Source of the DNA: Actinomyces oris
GTDB taxonomy: Bacteria; Actinomycetota; Actinomycetes; Actinomycetales; Actinomycetaceae
Length of the DNA stretch: 34,491 nt
Direction: 5' to 3'
Assembly: GCF_001937445.1 (NCBI RefSeq)
Contig: NZ_MSKS01000049.1
Location: 1-34,491, forward strand
Shown: in pieces, positions 1 to 7,504 of the stretch
How positions within the stretch are numbered: the first letter of the stretch is position 1
Layout of the letters: the number at the start of each line of letters is the position of its first letter
Made by a program: the position numbers and the translations under genes
Notes under the pieces: model-generated
The model's database searches: none
What the model was told of the DNA's origin: nothing
What the model saw: the letters and a program-made list of their open reading frames with translations, nothing else

Positions 1-32
1 ACACCTACACCACCACCCCCTGAATAACCTTC
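1..32 (+). mobile_element. Right end of an IS element (transposase tail plus terminal inverted repeat)
   Basis: The window opens inside an IS. Reading from base 3 gives Thr-Tyr-Thr-Thr-Thr-Pro and a TGA stop at 21-23, matching the C-terminus of the DDE_Tnp_4-like transposase remnant near 34250. The end sequence CACCACCCCCTGAATAACCT continuing into TTC, read in reverse, starts GAAGGTTATTCAGG. It pairs with the left end of the IS at 33404 (GAAGGTTACTCGGGGTGGTG), so the IS boundary lies at about base 32. The rest of the element is outside the window. It sits inside the subtilase reading frame that follows. Confidence 0.75.
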
Positions 33-2096
33 AATATTTCTCACATTCGGGAAACGTATCTCAATGACCTGTGGACATCAGAAGGCAATCCTCCTTACGG
101 AGGAGCGATCTGGTGGGAGCTGTGGCTTGACCAGCGTCGAGAGCGCCCCGGCCTGCTCGAGCGCATTATAAAGTCATTTAGTCTCGAGATCTCTGCTCGA
201 CAGTTACGAATTGGAGACTCGCTGATCGTACACATCCGAGCCACACGACAACAACTTGAGACACTTATTGTAACAGACCTGCCTTTCACTGAGATTCGCA
301 CACCCTCGTTCATTGACACTATCGAGGACCTCTCCGACAGTGAGCGATTCGAATATGTTCTTGATTTCTCCACAAGGATTATTCCAGCGGAAGTGGGGGC
401 TCCAGTTGTGTGCCACCTCGACTCCGGAGTCTTCCGAGCGCACACCCTCCTCGAGGGCTCCTTAGCAAGCAGCGACCAGCACTCGATCTTCACAGCTTCA
501 AACGGTCATGATCGTCACGGCCATGGCACATCAATGGCAGGAATTGCGCTCTACGGTGAGCACCTGGATGATCTTCTTCTAGGAACACAAACAATCAGAT
601 TAAAACATCGCCTAGAGTCTGTAGAAATCTTCCCCACTCCTGCAGGAGCTCAGCAGCGTGACTATGCCAGCGCCACCATTCATGCGATTTCCATTCCGGA
701 GGCTGGGTCCTCTCGTCGACGCACCTTCTGCATGCCTGTCAGCACAAAGTCTGACACCAACCCCGGCCGGCCGACACTCTGGTCGGCAACGGTAGACGCC
801 CTCGCCGTAGGCACAGACATTCAAGTTCACAGTGACGGATTTTCTCTCATCTCGAAACTAGAACCCGATGCAAAACGTCTCATTATCGTCTCTGCGGCAA
901 ACGTGGACGCGAACTCCTACACGATCAATCACCTAGACAACTCAGACATGTCCCCAATCCGAGATCCCGGACAGTCATGGAATGCACTAACGGTTGGTGC
1001 TTTTACTCAACTCGATCAGGTTCCGAGCGACCCGAGCTTTCATAGTTACTCTCTAGTAGCACCCGCCGGAGAACTCTCCCCCCACAGCCGAACTTCTTTA
1101 CTATTTGACGACAAACCATGGCCCATCAAGCCAGAGATATGCCTGGAGGGCGGCAATGTTCTTTTGGACAGGCAGGGTTTTGCAGAACCCAAGCACCCTC
1201 TTCTTTCTCTCAGGTCCACCGGTATCAGGAACGATGTGGACCTGACATCGGCCAATGCGACGAGCGCCGCTACTGCGCAGGCCGCACGGCTAGCAGCGCT
1301 CGCCATGAGCCGTTACCCCTCCTACTGGCCAGAGACCGTACGGGCTCTTCTGGTTCATGAGGCCAGGTGGACTGAGCGGATGCGCGCGCACTTAGATGCA
1401 TGCGAGACCAAGAGCGGCCGAGCTCGGCTCTTGCGTCGCTACGGGTGGGGAGTACCGACGGAGGAAGCAGTCCTCACATCATCTCACCGTGCAGTCACCA
1501 TGGTGGTTCAAGACGAGTTCTGCCCTTTCGATGAGACATATGCAATGCGGGAGCTTCGGCTTCACTCCCTGCCCTGGCCTCGCGACGTCCTTCAGTCACT
1601 TGGCGAAGCCGACGTGCGCCTACGCATCACGCTGTCCTACTTCATCGAGCCCTCCGCCACGCGGCGTGGCTGGAAGGGGAAGTACACGTATGCCTCTTAC
1701 GGTCTCCGCTTCGACCTCAAAGCCCCGACCGACATCAACGTGAAGCGTTTCCTCGCGCGAGTGAATCGACAGGCTCAGGAAGAAGAGGACGAGGACTACT
1801 CGTCCACAGATAGCCACTCGAATCACTGGCTACTCGGCACGCGGGCACGACACTACGGTTCACTCCACCAGGACGAGTGGCAGGGCACCGGCGCAGAGCT
1901 TGCAGCATGCGACCATATCGCCGTCTACCCCGTCGGTGGCTGGTGGAAGAACAACAATCGACGCGACCGCCGTGACTTACCCGTCCGGTACGCACTCCTG
2001 GTCTCGCTGAGCACCTCCACACAGGGAGCCGATCTCTACACTCCGATCGCGACACAGCTCAGCGTCCCCATCACCGCCGTACCCATCGAGGTATGA
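24..2096 (+). CDS. S8 (subtilisin-like) serine peptidase, Y4bN type, 5'-truncated by an IS
   Basis: The frame is open from directly after the IS transposase stop (TGA 21-23) to TGA 2094-2096, so the true N-terminus was cut off upstream. A GTG at 393 could give a 567-residue product, but homologous-looking sequence continues upstream (for example the Trp-rich stretch PPYGGAIWWELWLDQ at about 90-134), so 393 is not the natural start. Numbered from 393, the catalytic Asp is D10 in CHLDSGV, the His is H44 in RHGHGTSMAG, and the Ser is S291 in NATSAATAQAAR. The possible oxyanion Asn is N170 in SAANVD. The usual Gly before Thr-Ser is Ala here. Stretches such as HRLESVEIFP, RRTFCMPVS and YWPETVRALLVHEA are typical of the Y4bN/Peptidases_S8_2 group, which is often encoded next to an AAA+ ATPase. 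Any such partner would lie upstream of the IS, outside this window. Base composition is lower in G+C than that of the core genes, suggesting transfer. The fragment may still fold as a protease, but expression is doubtful. Confidence 0.8.
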   Translation: MTFNISHIRETYLNDLWTSEGNPPYGGAIWWELWLDQRRERPGLLERIIKSFSLEISARQLRIGDSLIVHIRATRQQLETLIVTDLPFTEIRTPSFIDTIEDLSDSERFEYVLDFSTRIIPAEVGAPVVCHLDSGVFRAHTLLEGSLASSDQHSIFTASNGHDRHGHGTSMAGIALYGEHLDDLLLGTQTIRLKHRLESVEIFPTPAGAQQRDYASATIHAISIPEAGSSRRRTFCMPVSTKSDTNPGRPTLWSATVDALAVGTDIQVHSDGFSLISKLEPDAKRLIIVSAANVDANSYTINHLDNSDMSPIRDPGQSWNALTVGAFTQLDQVPSDPSFHSYSLVAPAGELSPHSRTSLLFDDKPWPIKPEICLEGGNVLLDRQGFAEPKHPLLSLRSTGIRNDVDLTSANATSAATAQAARLAALAMSRYPSYWPETVRALLVHEARWTERMRAHLDACETKSGRARLLRRYGWGVPTEEAVLTSSHRAVTMVVQDEFCPFDETYAMRELRLHSLPWPRDVLQSLGEADVRLRITLSYFIEPSATRRGWKGKYTYASYGLRFDLKAPTDINVKRFLARVNRQAQEEEDEDYSSTDSHSNHWLLGTRARHYGSLHQDEWQGTGAELAACDHIAVYPVGGWWKNNNRRDRRDLPVRYALLVSLSTSTQGADLYTPIATQLSVPITAVPIEV

Positions 2097-2097
2097 C

Positions 2098-2226
2098 AGG
2101 CTTACGCAGGTCCAAGCCCCGACAATCAACCAAGCCCGGATCACTACCAACTGGCGACTCATCGTCACCGATGAAGGCGGCACTCCTGTCGTCGCCTGCG
2201 TCATCGAGATCGTCGACTACCACTAG
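2098..2226 (+). pseudogene. C-terminal remnant of a HigB/RelE-like toxin
   Basis: In the frame ending with TAG 2224-2226 the sequence reads INQARITTNWRLIVTDEGG and then ends CVIEIVDYH. This resembles the C-terminal strands and the ending (VDYH-stop) of HigB-family RelE-fold toxins. No start codon or N-terminal half is present, because the frame runs straight back into the end of the subtilase gene in another frame. It lies 30 bp before a HigA-like antitoxin remnant, the normal toxin-antitoxin order. It is short and was recognised by motif only. Confidence 0.5.
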
Positions 2227-2256
2227 ACCACCGAAGCACCTGAAAGGAAGGCAGGC

Positions 2257-2785
2257 ATGGCCACGTACACCGCACACCCCGACTACGTCGTGCCTACCGG
2301 GGACTTCATCGAGGAGTGGATGGAAGAGGAGGGCATCAATGCCGCTGAGCTTGCCCGCCGACTTGATGTGAGCCGAAAGCACATCAGCGAGCTGCTCCGA
2401 GGCAAAGCCCCCCTCAGCCACGACATGGCGCTCAGGCTGGAGAACACCACCGGTGTCCCTGCCCGCATCTGGAACCTCCATGAGACCGGGTACCAGGCGA
2501 CTCTGGCCCGCCAGGCTGCGGACGCGAAGCTGCACCCTAAGAAACTTCCCCGCCTACGATCGTGACAAGCTGGAAGCAGCCCTTCCCGCGCTCCGCTCCC
2601 TCACAGTCGAGGATCCCGTGCAGGCCATTCAGAGAGCCCAGGATCTTCTGCGCAACTGCGGAGTGGCACTCACACTGGTTCCAGCGGTGCCGGGGCTCGG
2701 CACCCATGGTGCCGCCCGCTGGATCCAATACGCCTGGGGGCACAGCCTCAAGCGAAAGGTGACGATCACGAGCCTGGCTGCGTAG
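2257..2785 (+). pseudogene. HigA-like antitoxin (HTH plus partial C-terminal domain), internally deleted and frameshifted
   Basis: An ATG at 2257 after AAAGGAAGGC starts a 102-residue frame (to 2565). It begins with an XRE/HigA-type helix-turn-helix: AAELARRLDVSRKHISELLR, then LENTTGVPARIWNLHETGYQ. Intact long HigA proteins of this type continue for more than 200 further residues into an ImmA/IrrE-like domain. Here the frame ends in unrelated KLHPKKLPRLRS. In the next frame (about 2545-2785) a C-terminal-domain piece follows at once: NFPAYDRDKLEAALPALRSL, GVALTLVPAVPGLGTHGAAR and WIQ. It then runs out before any HEXXH-like motif. The gene has therefore lost its middle and its end. The helix-turn-helix part could still be made as a small DNA-binding protein. 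Confidence 0.6.
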
Positions 2786-2798
2786 GTTCCAGCTCGCC

Positions 2799-4283
2799 TC
2801 AGACCGCCAGGTCCTCCATCTCCTCGAGCTCCTTGCCCTTGGTCTCGGGCACCCGCAAGAAGACGAAGAGGAGGGACAGCAGCGCAAAGACTGCGTAGAA
2901 GCCGTAGGCGAAGGTCAGGCTGATGCTGGAGAAGGTCGGGAACGTGGTGGAGATGAAGAAGTTCGCCACCCACTGGGCCGCAGCCGCCACCGCCAGCGCC
3001 CCAGCACGGATCCGGTTGGGGAACATCTCGCCCAGCAGCACCCACACGAGCGGCCCCCAGGTCGCCCCGAAAGCCACGACGAACAGGTTCGCCGCCACCA
3101 GCGCGATCGGTGACCACGGCGCCTCCAGGGTCACCTCACCACCACTGACGTTGGCGAAGGAGAAGGCCAGCGCCATGAGCCCCAGCGAGATCGTCATGAA
3201 GAACGAGCCGGCCAGCAGCATGGGCCGGCGCCCCACCTTGTCCACCAGGAGGATCGCCAGGATCGTCACCACGATGTTGGTGACCGACGTGATGACCGTG
3301 ATGGTCAGGGCGTCGGACTCCTGGAAGCCCACAGTGCGCCACAGCGTCGTCGAGTAGTAAAAGATGACGTTGATCCCCACGAACTGCTGGAAGACGGACA
3401 GCAGAATACCTACCCACACGATCGGCTTGAGCCCCAGCGCTGAGCCGCGCAGGTCGGACAGGGACTCGCGCTTCTCGGAGTCAATGGTGGAGCGGATCTC
3501 CTCGATCTTGAGGTTGACGTTGATGATTCCGGTGAAGTCGTAGAGCACCTGGGAGGCCTTGTCGTAGTCGCCGCGCGCCACCAGGAAGCGTGGGGACTCC
3601 GGCAGCCGGAAGGCGAAAAGCCCATAGACGAGGGCCGGCACCCCCTCGGCAATGAACATCCACCGCCAGGCCTCCATCCCCAGCCACAGCTCCTTGGCGG
3701 CCCCGCCGGCCTGACCGGAGAACCAGGCGTCGGCCAGCAGGGAGGAGAAGATGCCGACGACGATCGCCAGCTGCTGGAGGGAGCCCAGACGGCCGCGCAC
3801 GCTCGCCGGAGAGACCTCGGCAATGTAGGCAGGGGCGATGACGGAGGCCGCCCCCACTCCTAGGCCGCCCACCACACGCCACACGATGAAGTCGATGACG
3901 CCGAAGGCCAGTCCCGATCCGAGCGCGGAGGCCAGGAACATGACAGCGGCGATGAGCATGACCGGCACCCGCCCCATCCGGTTGGAAACCGGCCCGGCGA
4001 ACCAGGCGCCGACCGTGCAGCCGATGAGCGCCGAGGAGACGGAAAAGCCCTTGAGCGCATCGCTGAGAGCGAACTGGTCAGAGAGGGCATCGACGGCGCC
4101 ATTGATGACGGCCGTGTCGAAGCCGAAGAGGAACCCGCCCAGGGCGGCGGCCACGCAGATGCCGATGATGCGAGCGTTGATGCGGCTGACGGTCGAGCCG
4201 GCCTCCTCCGAGGTCGAGGCGGGTGAGGAGGTGGCCGGCGGCAGGGAGGAAGAGGACGGTGACGACTGAGAGGACTCTGCCAT
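2799..4283 (-). CDS. MFS sugar transporter (sugar porter family)
   Basis: A 494-residue, 12-helix major facilitator protein of the sugar porter family (XylE/GalP/GLUT type), which moves a sugar across the inner membrane, usually with protons. Family signatures in order are GGFLFGFDTAVINGA in helix 1, SNRMGRVPVM in loop 2-3, PAYIAEVSPASVRGRLGSLQ after helix 4, PESPRFLV before the central loop, DKVGRRPMLL in loop 8-9 and PETKGKELEEME at the end. ATG 4283 is chosen over an upstream in-frame start because AGGAAA lies 8-9 bases before it and because the extension is not family-like. The N-terminus (about 35 residues) is Ser/Pro-rich and cytoplasmic. The gene stands alone between two mobile-element scars, so the substrate cannot be inferred from neighbours. 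Confidence 0.9.
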   Translation of the reverse strand: MAESSQSSPSSSSLPPATSSPASTSEEAGSTVSRINARIIGICVAAALGGFLFGFDTAVINGAVDALSDQFALSDALKGFSVSSALIGCTVGAWFAGPVSNRMGRVPVMLIAAVMFLASALGSGLAFGVIDFIVWRVVGGLGVGAASVIAPAYIAEVSPASVRGRLGSLQQLAIVVGIFSSLLADAWFSGQAGGAAKELWLGMEAWRWMFIAEGVPALVYGLFAFRLPESPRFLVARGDYDKASQVLYDFTGIINVNLKIEEIRSTIDSEKRESLSDLRGSALGLKPIVWVGILLSVFQQFVGINVIFYYSTTLWRTVGFQESDALTITVITSVTNIVVTILAILLVDKVGRRPMLLAGSFFMTISLGLMALAFSFANVSGGEVTLEAPWSPIALVAANLFVVAFGATWGPLVWVLLGEMFPNRIRAGALAVAAAAQWVANFFISTTFPTFSSISLTFAYGFYAVFALLSLLFVFLRVPETKGKELEEMEDLAV

Positions 4284-4374
4284 GGTGTGTTTCCTGACGT
4301 CGGAAGAGTCGCGTACGGCACCCACTTCGTGCCGCGCGGCATGGCGGACTCCCTCAGACTACGACCGTGTTCGC

Positions 4375-4584
4375 CATCACAATAGCCGTTTCGTCCCAGT
4401 CCTGTCCCTGGCCGTGACCGGAGTGCTCGCGGGCTGTCGCAGCCCGACGGCGATATGGGAGCACGTCACCGACCTGACCGCCGCCAACCTACGGTCCCTG
4501 GGACTAGCGGCGGGCCAGGCCCTGCCGTCGGAAACGACCATCCGCCGGGTCCTGCAGGACCTGGACCCCGCAGACGTTGATGCC
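4375..4584 (+). pseudogene. Fragment of an ISAs1-family transposase (N-terminal part)
   Basis: This stretch encodes VLSLAVTGVLAGCRSPTAIW, then LRSLGLAAGQALPSETTIRR and VLQDLDPADVD. This matches the N-terminal DDE_Tnp_1-associated region of ISAs1-type transposases (typically ALLALAVCAVLAGARS followed by PSESTIRRVLQRLD). The DDE domain is absent, and after about 4584 the sequence no longer resembles the family. There is no start codon with a ribosome binding site. It is a dead remnant between the MFS gene and the kinase gene. Confidence 0.6.
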
Positions 4585-4769
4585 CACCAGAGGTCCCGGC
4601 CTTGCCTCAGCTGGCTTCAACTCCCGTCGACTTCCGCCGTCGACATCGTCAGGAGAGGGGTGCTGCTGTTTTTTTCCTGACGGAGCCCGATCCCGTGAAG
4701 ACGAGGAACGGCAAAGCATCACAATGGATACAGATACCGCCTCCAGGCCTCAGCCACTTAGTTGACTGA

Positions 4770-4775
4770 GATAAT
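4770..4775 (+). promoter_or_regulatory. Candidate -10 box (GATAAT), possibly for a leaderless transcript
   Basis: GATAAT is followed by six bases and then ATG 4782. Transcription would start at or next to the start codon, and no Shine-Dalgarno sequence is visible. No convincing -35 box is seen. Confidence 0.4.
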
Positions 4776-4781
4776 AGTTCC

Positions 4782-5507
4782 ATGAGCCCAACGGTTCGGG
4801 TGGGCGAAACCCCCACCCTTGTCAGCAGCCTCGTCGACCAGCTCAGGCAGCGGTTGGCGGCCGACGACGCACCCGCGCGCCTCGTCGTCGGGCTTGTGGG
4901 AGCTCCCGGTTCGGGAAAATCAACGATTGCTGCGCAGCTGGAGACCGAGCTGAAAGCGGCGGGGATCTTCGCCGGGCTGGTCGCCATGGACGGCTTCCAC
5001 CTGTCCAACGCCGTCCTGGACGAGCTGGGGCGCGGCAACCGCAAGGGCGCGCCCGACACCTTCGACGTCGAGGGCTACCTGACGACCCTGGACCGGGTGC
5101 GGGCCGACGGCGCCCCACGGGTCCTCGTCCCGGTGTACCGGCGGGACCTCCACGAGTCCGTGGCGGCCGGAAGCATCGTGAGCGGGACCGGCGTCGTCGT
5201 CACCGAGGGCAACTATCTCGCGCTCGAGACACGCGGTTGGGGCGCGGCGCGCGAGCGAATCGACCTGCTCATCCACATTGACGTGCCCGAGGAGGTGCTC
5301 GTGCTGCGACTCATCAACCGGCACGAGGACTTCGGCAAGAACCCGTTAGCAGCCGGCCACTGGGTGCGCACCGTGGACCTGCCCAACGCGCGCCTCATCG
5401 CCACGAGCGTCCACCGCTGCGACGAGGTGTGGCGTGAGCCCGAGGACGAACCCGACTCCGACGACGTCGACACTGACGACGTCGACACTGACGACGAGCT
5501 CGAATAA
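4782..5507 (+). CDS. P-loop nucleoside/nucleotide kinase family protein (uridine kinase/PanK-like fold)
   Basis: A 241-residue cytoplasmic kinase of the phosphoribulokinase/uridine kinase/PanK-like P-loop group. The Walker A motif is GLVGAPGSGKST (about residues 37-48). MDGFHLSNAVL (about 70) is the substrate-side Asp/His motif of this family, VVTEGNYLAL (about 143) holds the Glu of the second acidic motif, and VLRLINRHEDFGKNP is the Arg-rich lid. Relatives phosphorylate fructose, uridine or similar small alcohols; the substrate here is unknown. The C-terminus carries a low-complexity acidic tail (DDVDTDDVDTDDELE) encoded by a short tandem repeat. The gene is probably monocistronic, with a hairpin overlapping its stop codon. 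Confidence 0.8.
   Translation: MSPTVRVGETPTLVSSLVDQLRQRLAADDAPARLVVGLVGAPGSGKSTIAAQLETELKAAGIFAGLVAMDGFHLSNAVLDELGRGNRKGAPDTFDVEGYLTTLDRVRADGAPRVLVPVYRRDLHESVAAGSIVSGTGVVVTEGNYLALETRGWGAARERIDLLIHIDVPEEVLVLRLINRHEDFGKNPLAAGHWVRTVDLPNARLIATSVHRCDEVWREPEDEPDSDDVDTDDVDTDDELE
5460..5495 (+). repeat. 15-bp tandem repeat encoding the acidic tail
   Basis: GACGACGTCGACACT occurs twice in direct tandem (5460-5474, 5475-5489) and starts a third time. It encodes repeated Asp-Asp-Val-Asp-Thr at the C-terminus of the kinase. Such a repeat can vary in copy number by slippage. Confidence 0.8.
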
Positions 5508-5534
5508 CGCCTCGGGCCTCGGAACCTGAGGCGT
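5507..5534 (+). terminator. Hairpin at the end of the kinase gene
   Basis: ACGCCTCGGG (5507-5516) pairs with CCTGAGGCGT (5525-5534), allowing one G-U pair, around an 8-base loop. It overlaps the TAA stop codon. No long T run follows, as is common in high-GC actinomycetes. Confidence 0.5.
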
Positions 5535-5631
5535 GTCCGTACGGTGGACTGAGACGGCGATGTATCACTCCTCGGACTATTGTCGCCGGGCGTATCCCCG
5601 CTGATGCTCCACCAATGATCCGAGGCATCCC

Positions 5632-6723
5632 ATGACAGCCCCCACCGACACCGACACCGCACCGCGCTCCAAGGAGTCCACGGTCGCGGCCCCCGACGTC
5701 GAGGCTTCCGCCGACGCGGCCTCCGAGAAGAGGCAGGACCGCAGCGCCCGCATCGCAGTGACGGTCTTCCCGCTCATCATGTTCGGCGCCTTCCTCGCCG
5801 CCTTCTTCTCACCCTCCACCTTCGTGCCGCTGGCCGGTTACATGACGCCGTTGCTGGCCGTCACGATGCTGGGGATGGGGATGACCCTGTCCGTCCCGGA
5901 CTTCACGATGATCGCCCGTCACCCGAAGCCGGTCATTCTGGGCGTGCTCAGCCAGTACGCGATCATGCCGCTGGTGGGCTGGAGCGTGGCGAACCTGCTG
6001 CCGCTGTCCCCCGAGCTCAAGGTCGGCATCATCCTCATCGGTTGCGTGCCCGGGGGGACGACGTCGAACGTGGTCAGCTACCTGGCCAAGGGCAACACGG
6101 CCCTTTCAGTGTCGATGACGGCCTTCTCCACGATGCTCGCCCCTATCGTCACCCCGTTGCTGACCCTGTGGCTGGCCGGCACCTACATGCAGGTACCGGC
6201 CGGGTCGATGGCGCTGTCGATTGTGCAGATCGTGCTGCTGCCGGTGGGCGCAGGCCTGGCCTGCAACGTCTTCTTCCACCGGCAGGTGGCGCGGATCCAG
6301 CCGGCGATGCCCTGGGTCTCAGTCGTGGCGATCGCCGCGGTCGTGGCGGCCGTGGCCTCCAAGAGCCAGCCGCTCATCGCCACCGCGGGGCCGCTCATGT
6401 TCGCCGCGATCGCCTTGGAGAATGCGACCGGCTACGCCCTGGGCTACGCCGTGGCGCGGGCCTTCGGCGTCTCACGGGCCGACCGACGCACGATCGGTAT
6501 CGAGGTGGGCCTGCAGAATGCGGGGCTCGGTTCGACGCTTGCCCTGCAGTACCTGAGCGCGGCGGTGGCCGCACCCTGCGCGGTGGCGACCTTCTGGCAC
6601 ACGATCACCGGTTCCCTGCTGGCCATGTACTGGCGCCTGCGCGGGTTCCCGGCCGGAGAGGATCCGCATGCCACCGTGCGCGAGCTGCGCCGTCGCGCCG
6701 AGGAGTCCTCGGCTGCGAGGTGA
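5632..6723 (+). CDS. Bile acid:sodium symporter family (BASS) transporter
   Basis: A 363-residue integral membrane protein of the BASS/SBF family (PF01758). Bacterial members are Na+-coupled carriers of organic anions such as bile acids, pantoate or 2-keto acids; the substrate here is unknown. About 45 N-terminal residues are hydrophilic and Thr/Ala-rich, followed by about nine to ten hydrophobic helices. The family hallmarks are GCVPGGTTSNVVSYLAKGN (about residue 140), the crossover and Na+-binding region, and IEVGLQNAGLGSTLA (about 285), the second Na+-site motif with Glu and Gln-Asn. ATG 5632 has GAGG about nine bases upstream. It converges with hicB, only 10 bp separating the two stops. 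Confidence 0.88.
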   Translation: MTAPTDTDTAPRSKESTVAAPDVEASADAASEKRQDRSARIAVTVFPLIMFGAFLAAFFSPSTFVPLAGYMTPLLAVTMLGMGMTLSVPDFTMIARHPKPVILGVLSQYAIMPLVGWSVANLLPLSPELKVGIILIGCVPGGTTSNVVSYLAKGNTALSVSMTAFSTMLAPIVTPLLTLWLAGTYMQVPAGSMALSIVQIVLLPVGAGLACNVFFHRQVARIQPAMPWVSVVAIAAVVAAVASKSQPLIATAGPLMFAAIALENATGYALGYAVARAFGVSRADRRTIGIEVGLQNAGLGSTLALQYLSAAVAAPCAVATFWHTITGSLLAMYWRLRGFPAGEDPHATVRELRRRAEESSAAR

Positions 6724-6733
6724 GCCGCTGCCG

Positions 6734-7114
6734 TTAGGCGGACAGCTGCGCGATCCGCCCCGGAGTGAGCGCCACGGCGCCGGCGACGTCGCGCACGCTG
6801 TGCCCTTGAGCCAGCATGGCGTGCACTGACTCCTCCGTCGCGCTTCGCAAGGCCGCCTCGGCGGAGCGGAGAGCCATCCGGTCGTTACCGACCTTGAGGG
6901 CCCGCACGATGTACTCCGGCAGACCATCGTCCGGAAGAAGACGGACGTCGATGACGGCTCCCTCTGGCAGGTCCGCCGCAAGGATGATGGCATCGACAAT
7001 CTCAGCGCGCACCGCTGCAAGAGTAGGGGCCCAGGTATGCGCTGCGGGTTCCTGAACGCACTGCGCCAGCCAGTTGTCCGCCTCGCGACTCACCGTCACG
7101 TCATACGTCGTCAT
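6734..7114 (-). CDS. hicB: HicB-family antitoxin
   Basis: A 126-residue HicB-like antitoxin that should bind and block HicA and repress the operon. The N-terminal half (YDVTVSREADNWLAQCVQEP, then HTWAPTLAAVRAEIVDAI) is the partially degraded RNase-H-like HicB fold. The C-terminal end (SVRDVAGAVALTPGRIAQLS) reads as a helix-turn-helix DNA-binding segment. ATG 7114 is chosen because it forms an ATGA overlap with the hicA stop codon, a typical translational coupling, and has AAAGGG upstream. A GTG at 7126 is possible but badly placed relative to the ribosome binding site. Confidence 0.75.
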   Translation of the reverse strand: MTTYDVTVSREADNWLAQCVQEPAAHTWAPTLAAVRAEIVDAIILAADLPEGAVIDVRLLPDDGLPEYIVRALKVGNDRMALRSAEAALRSATEESVHAMLAQGHSVRDVAGAVALTPGRIAQLSA

Positions 7115-7326
7115 CGTCTTGTCCACCCTTTCCCGAGGACCGGCGCAAGGTCGCGATCGATTGCAGCCAGCGTTCCCACCGGCACCTCTCCAGCATGTTG
7201 AGGAACAACGGTGAAAGCCCGAACCCCCTCGGCCGACACCACCTCGTACCGTCGATGCGAACCACGTTGACGAGTCATGACGCCTCCCAGCGCCTCGATC
7301 CGTCGGTTGAGCTCTCGCACCTTCAC
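7111..7326 (-). CDS. hicA: HicA-family mRNA interferase toxin
   Basis: A 71-residue HicA-type toxin, a double-stranded-RNA-binding-fold ribonuclease that cleaves mRNA when free of HicB. Diagnostic features are an N-terminal helix (VRELNRRIEALGG), the catalytic-His motif RQRGSHRRYEV and the final strand/helix TLAAIDRDLAPVLGKGW. The start is taken as GTG 7326 (a second GTG lies at 7320). A -10-like TATACT ends six bases before GTG 7326 and no Shine-Dalgarno sequence is present, so translation may be leaderless. An upstream in-frame extension encodes non-family sequence and is rejected. The gene is the first of a two-gene operon with hicB. Confidence 0.78.
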   Translation of the reverse strand: MKVRELNRRIEALGGVMTRQRGSHRRYEVVSAEGVRAFTVVPQHAGEVPVGTLAAIDRDLAPVLGKGWTRR

Positions 7327-7332
7327 TACAGC

Positions 7333-7362
7333 AGTATATTCGCTAAACAACTCATGTGTACA
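7333..7362 (-). promoter_or_regulatory. Candidate hicAB promoter with palindromic TGTACA
   Basis: On the minus strand TGTACA (7362-7357, 4 of 6 matches to TTGACA) is followed 18 bases later by TATACT (7338-7333), then GTG 7326. The stretch is clearly AT-richer than its surroundings. A second CTGTAC lies 18 bp further upstream (about 7381-7376), giving repeated TGTAC half-sites that could be a HicB operator. Confidence 0.45.
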
Positions 7363-7429
7363 GCCACTACACACCGTACAGTAGATGATGGCAAGAGCGG
7401 GTATCAACAAGCGCTCGCTCATCCAGCAC

Positions 7430-7473
7430 GACGTCGGGGCCGAGAGGAGTCATGTCCTCTCGGCCCCGACGTC
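7430..7473 (-). terminator. Perfect 19-bp stem terminator after nrdE
   Basis: GACGTCGGGGCCGAGAGGA (7430-7448) and TCCTCTCGGCCCCGACGTC (7455-7473) are exact reverse complements around GTCATG. The hairpin lies 31 bp beyond the nrdE stop and before the hicAB promoter, so it should isolate nrdHIE. There is no T tract. Confidence 0.75.
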
Positions 7474-7504
7474 GGTCATGGGCAGGCGGCCGACGGCGGC
7501 CGGC

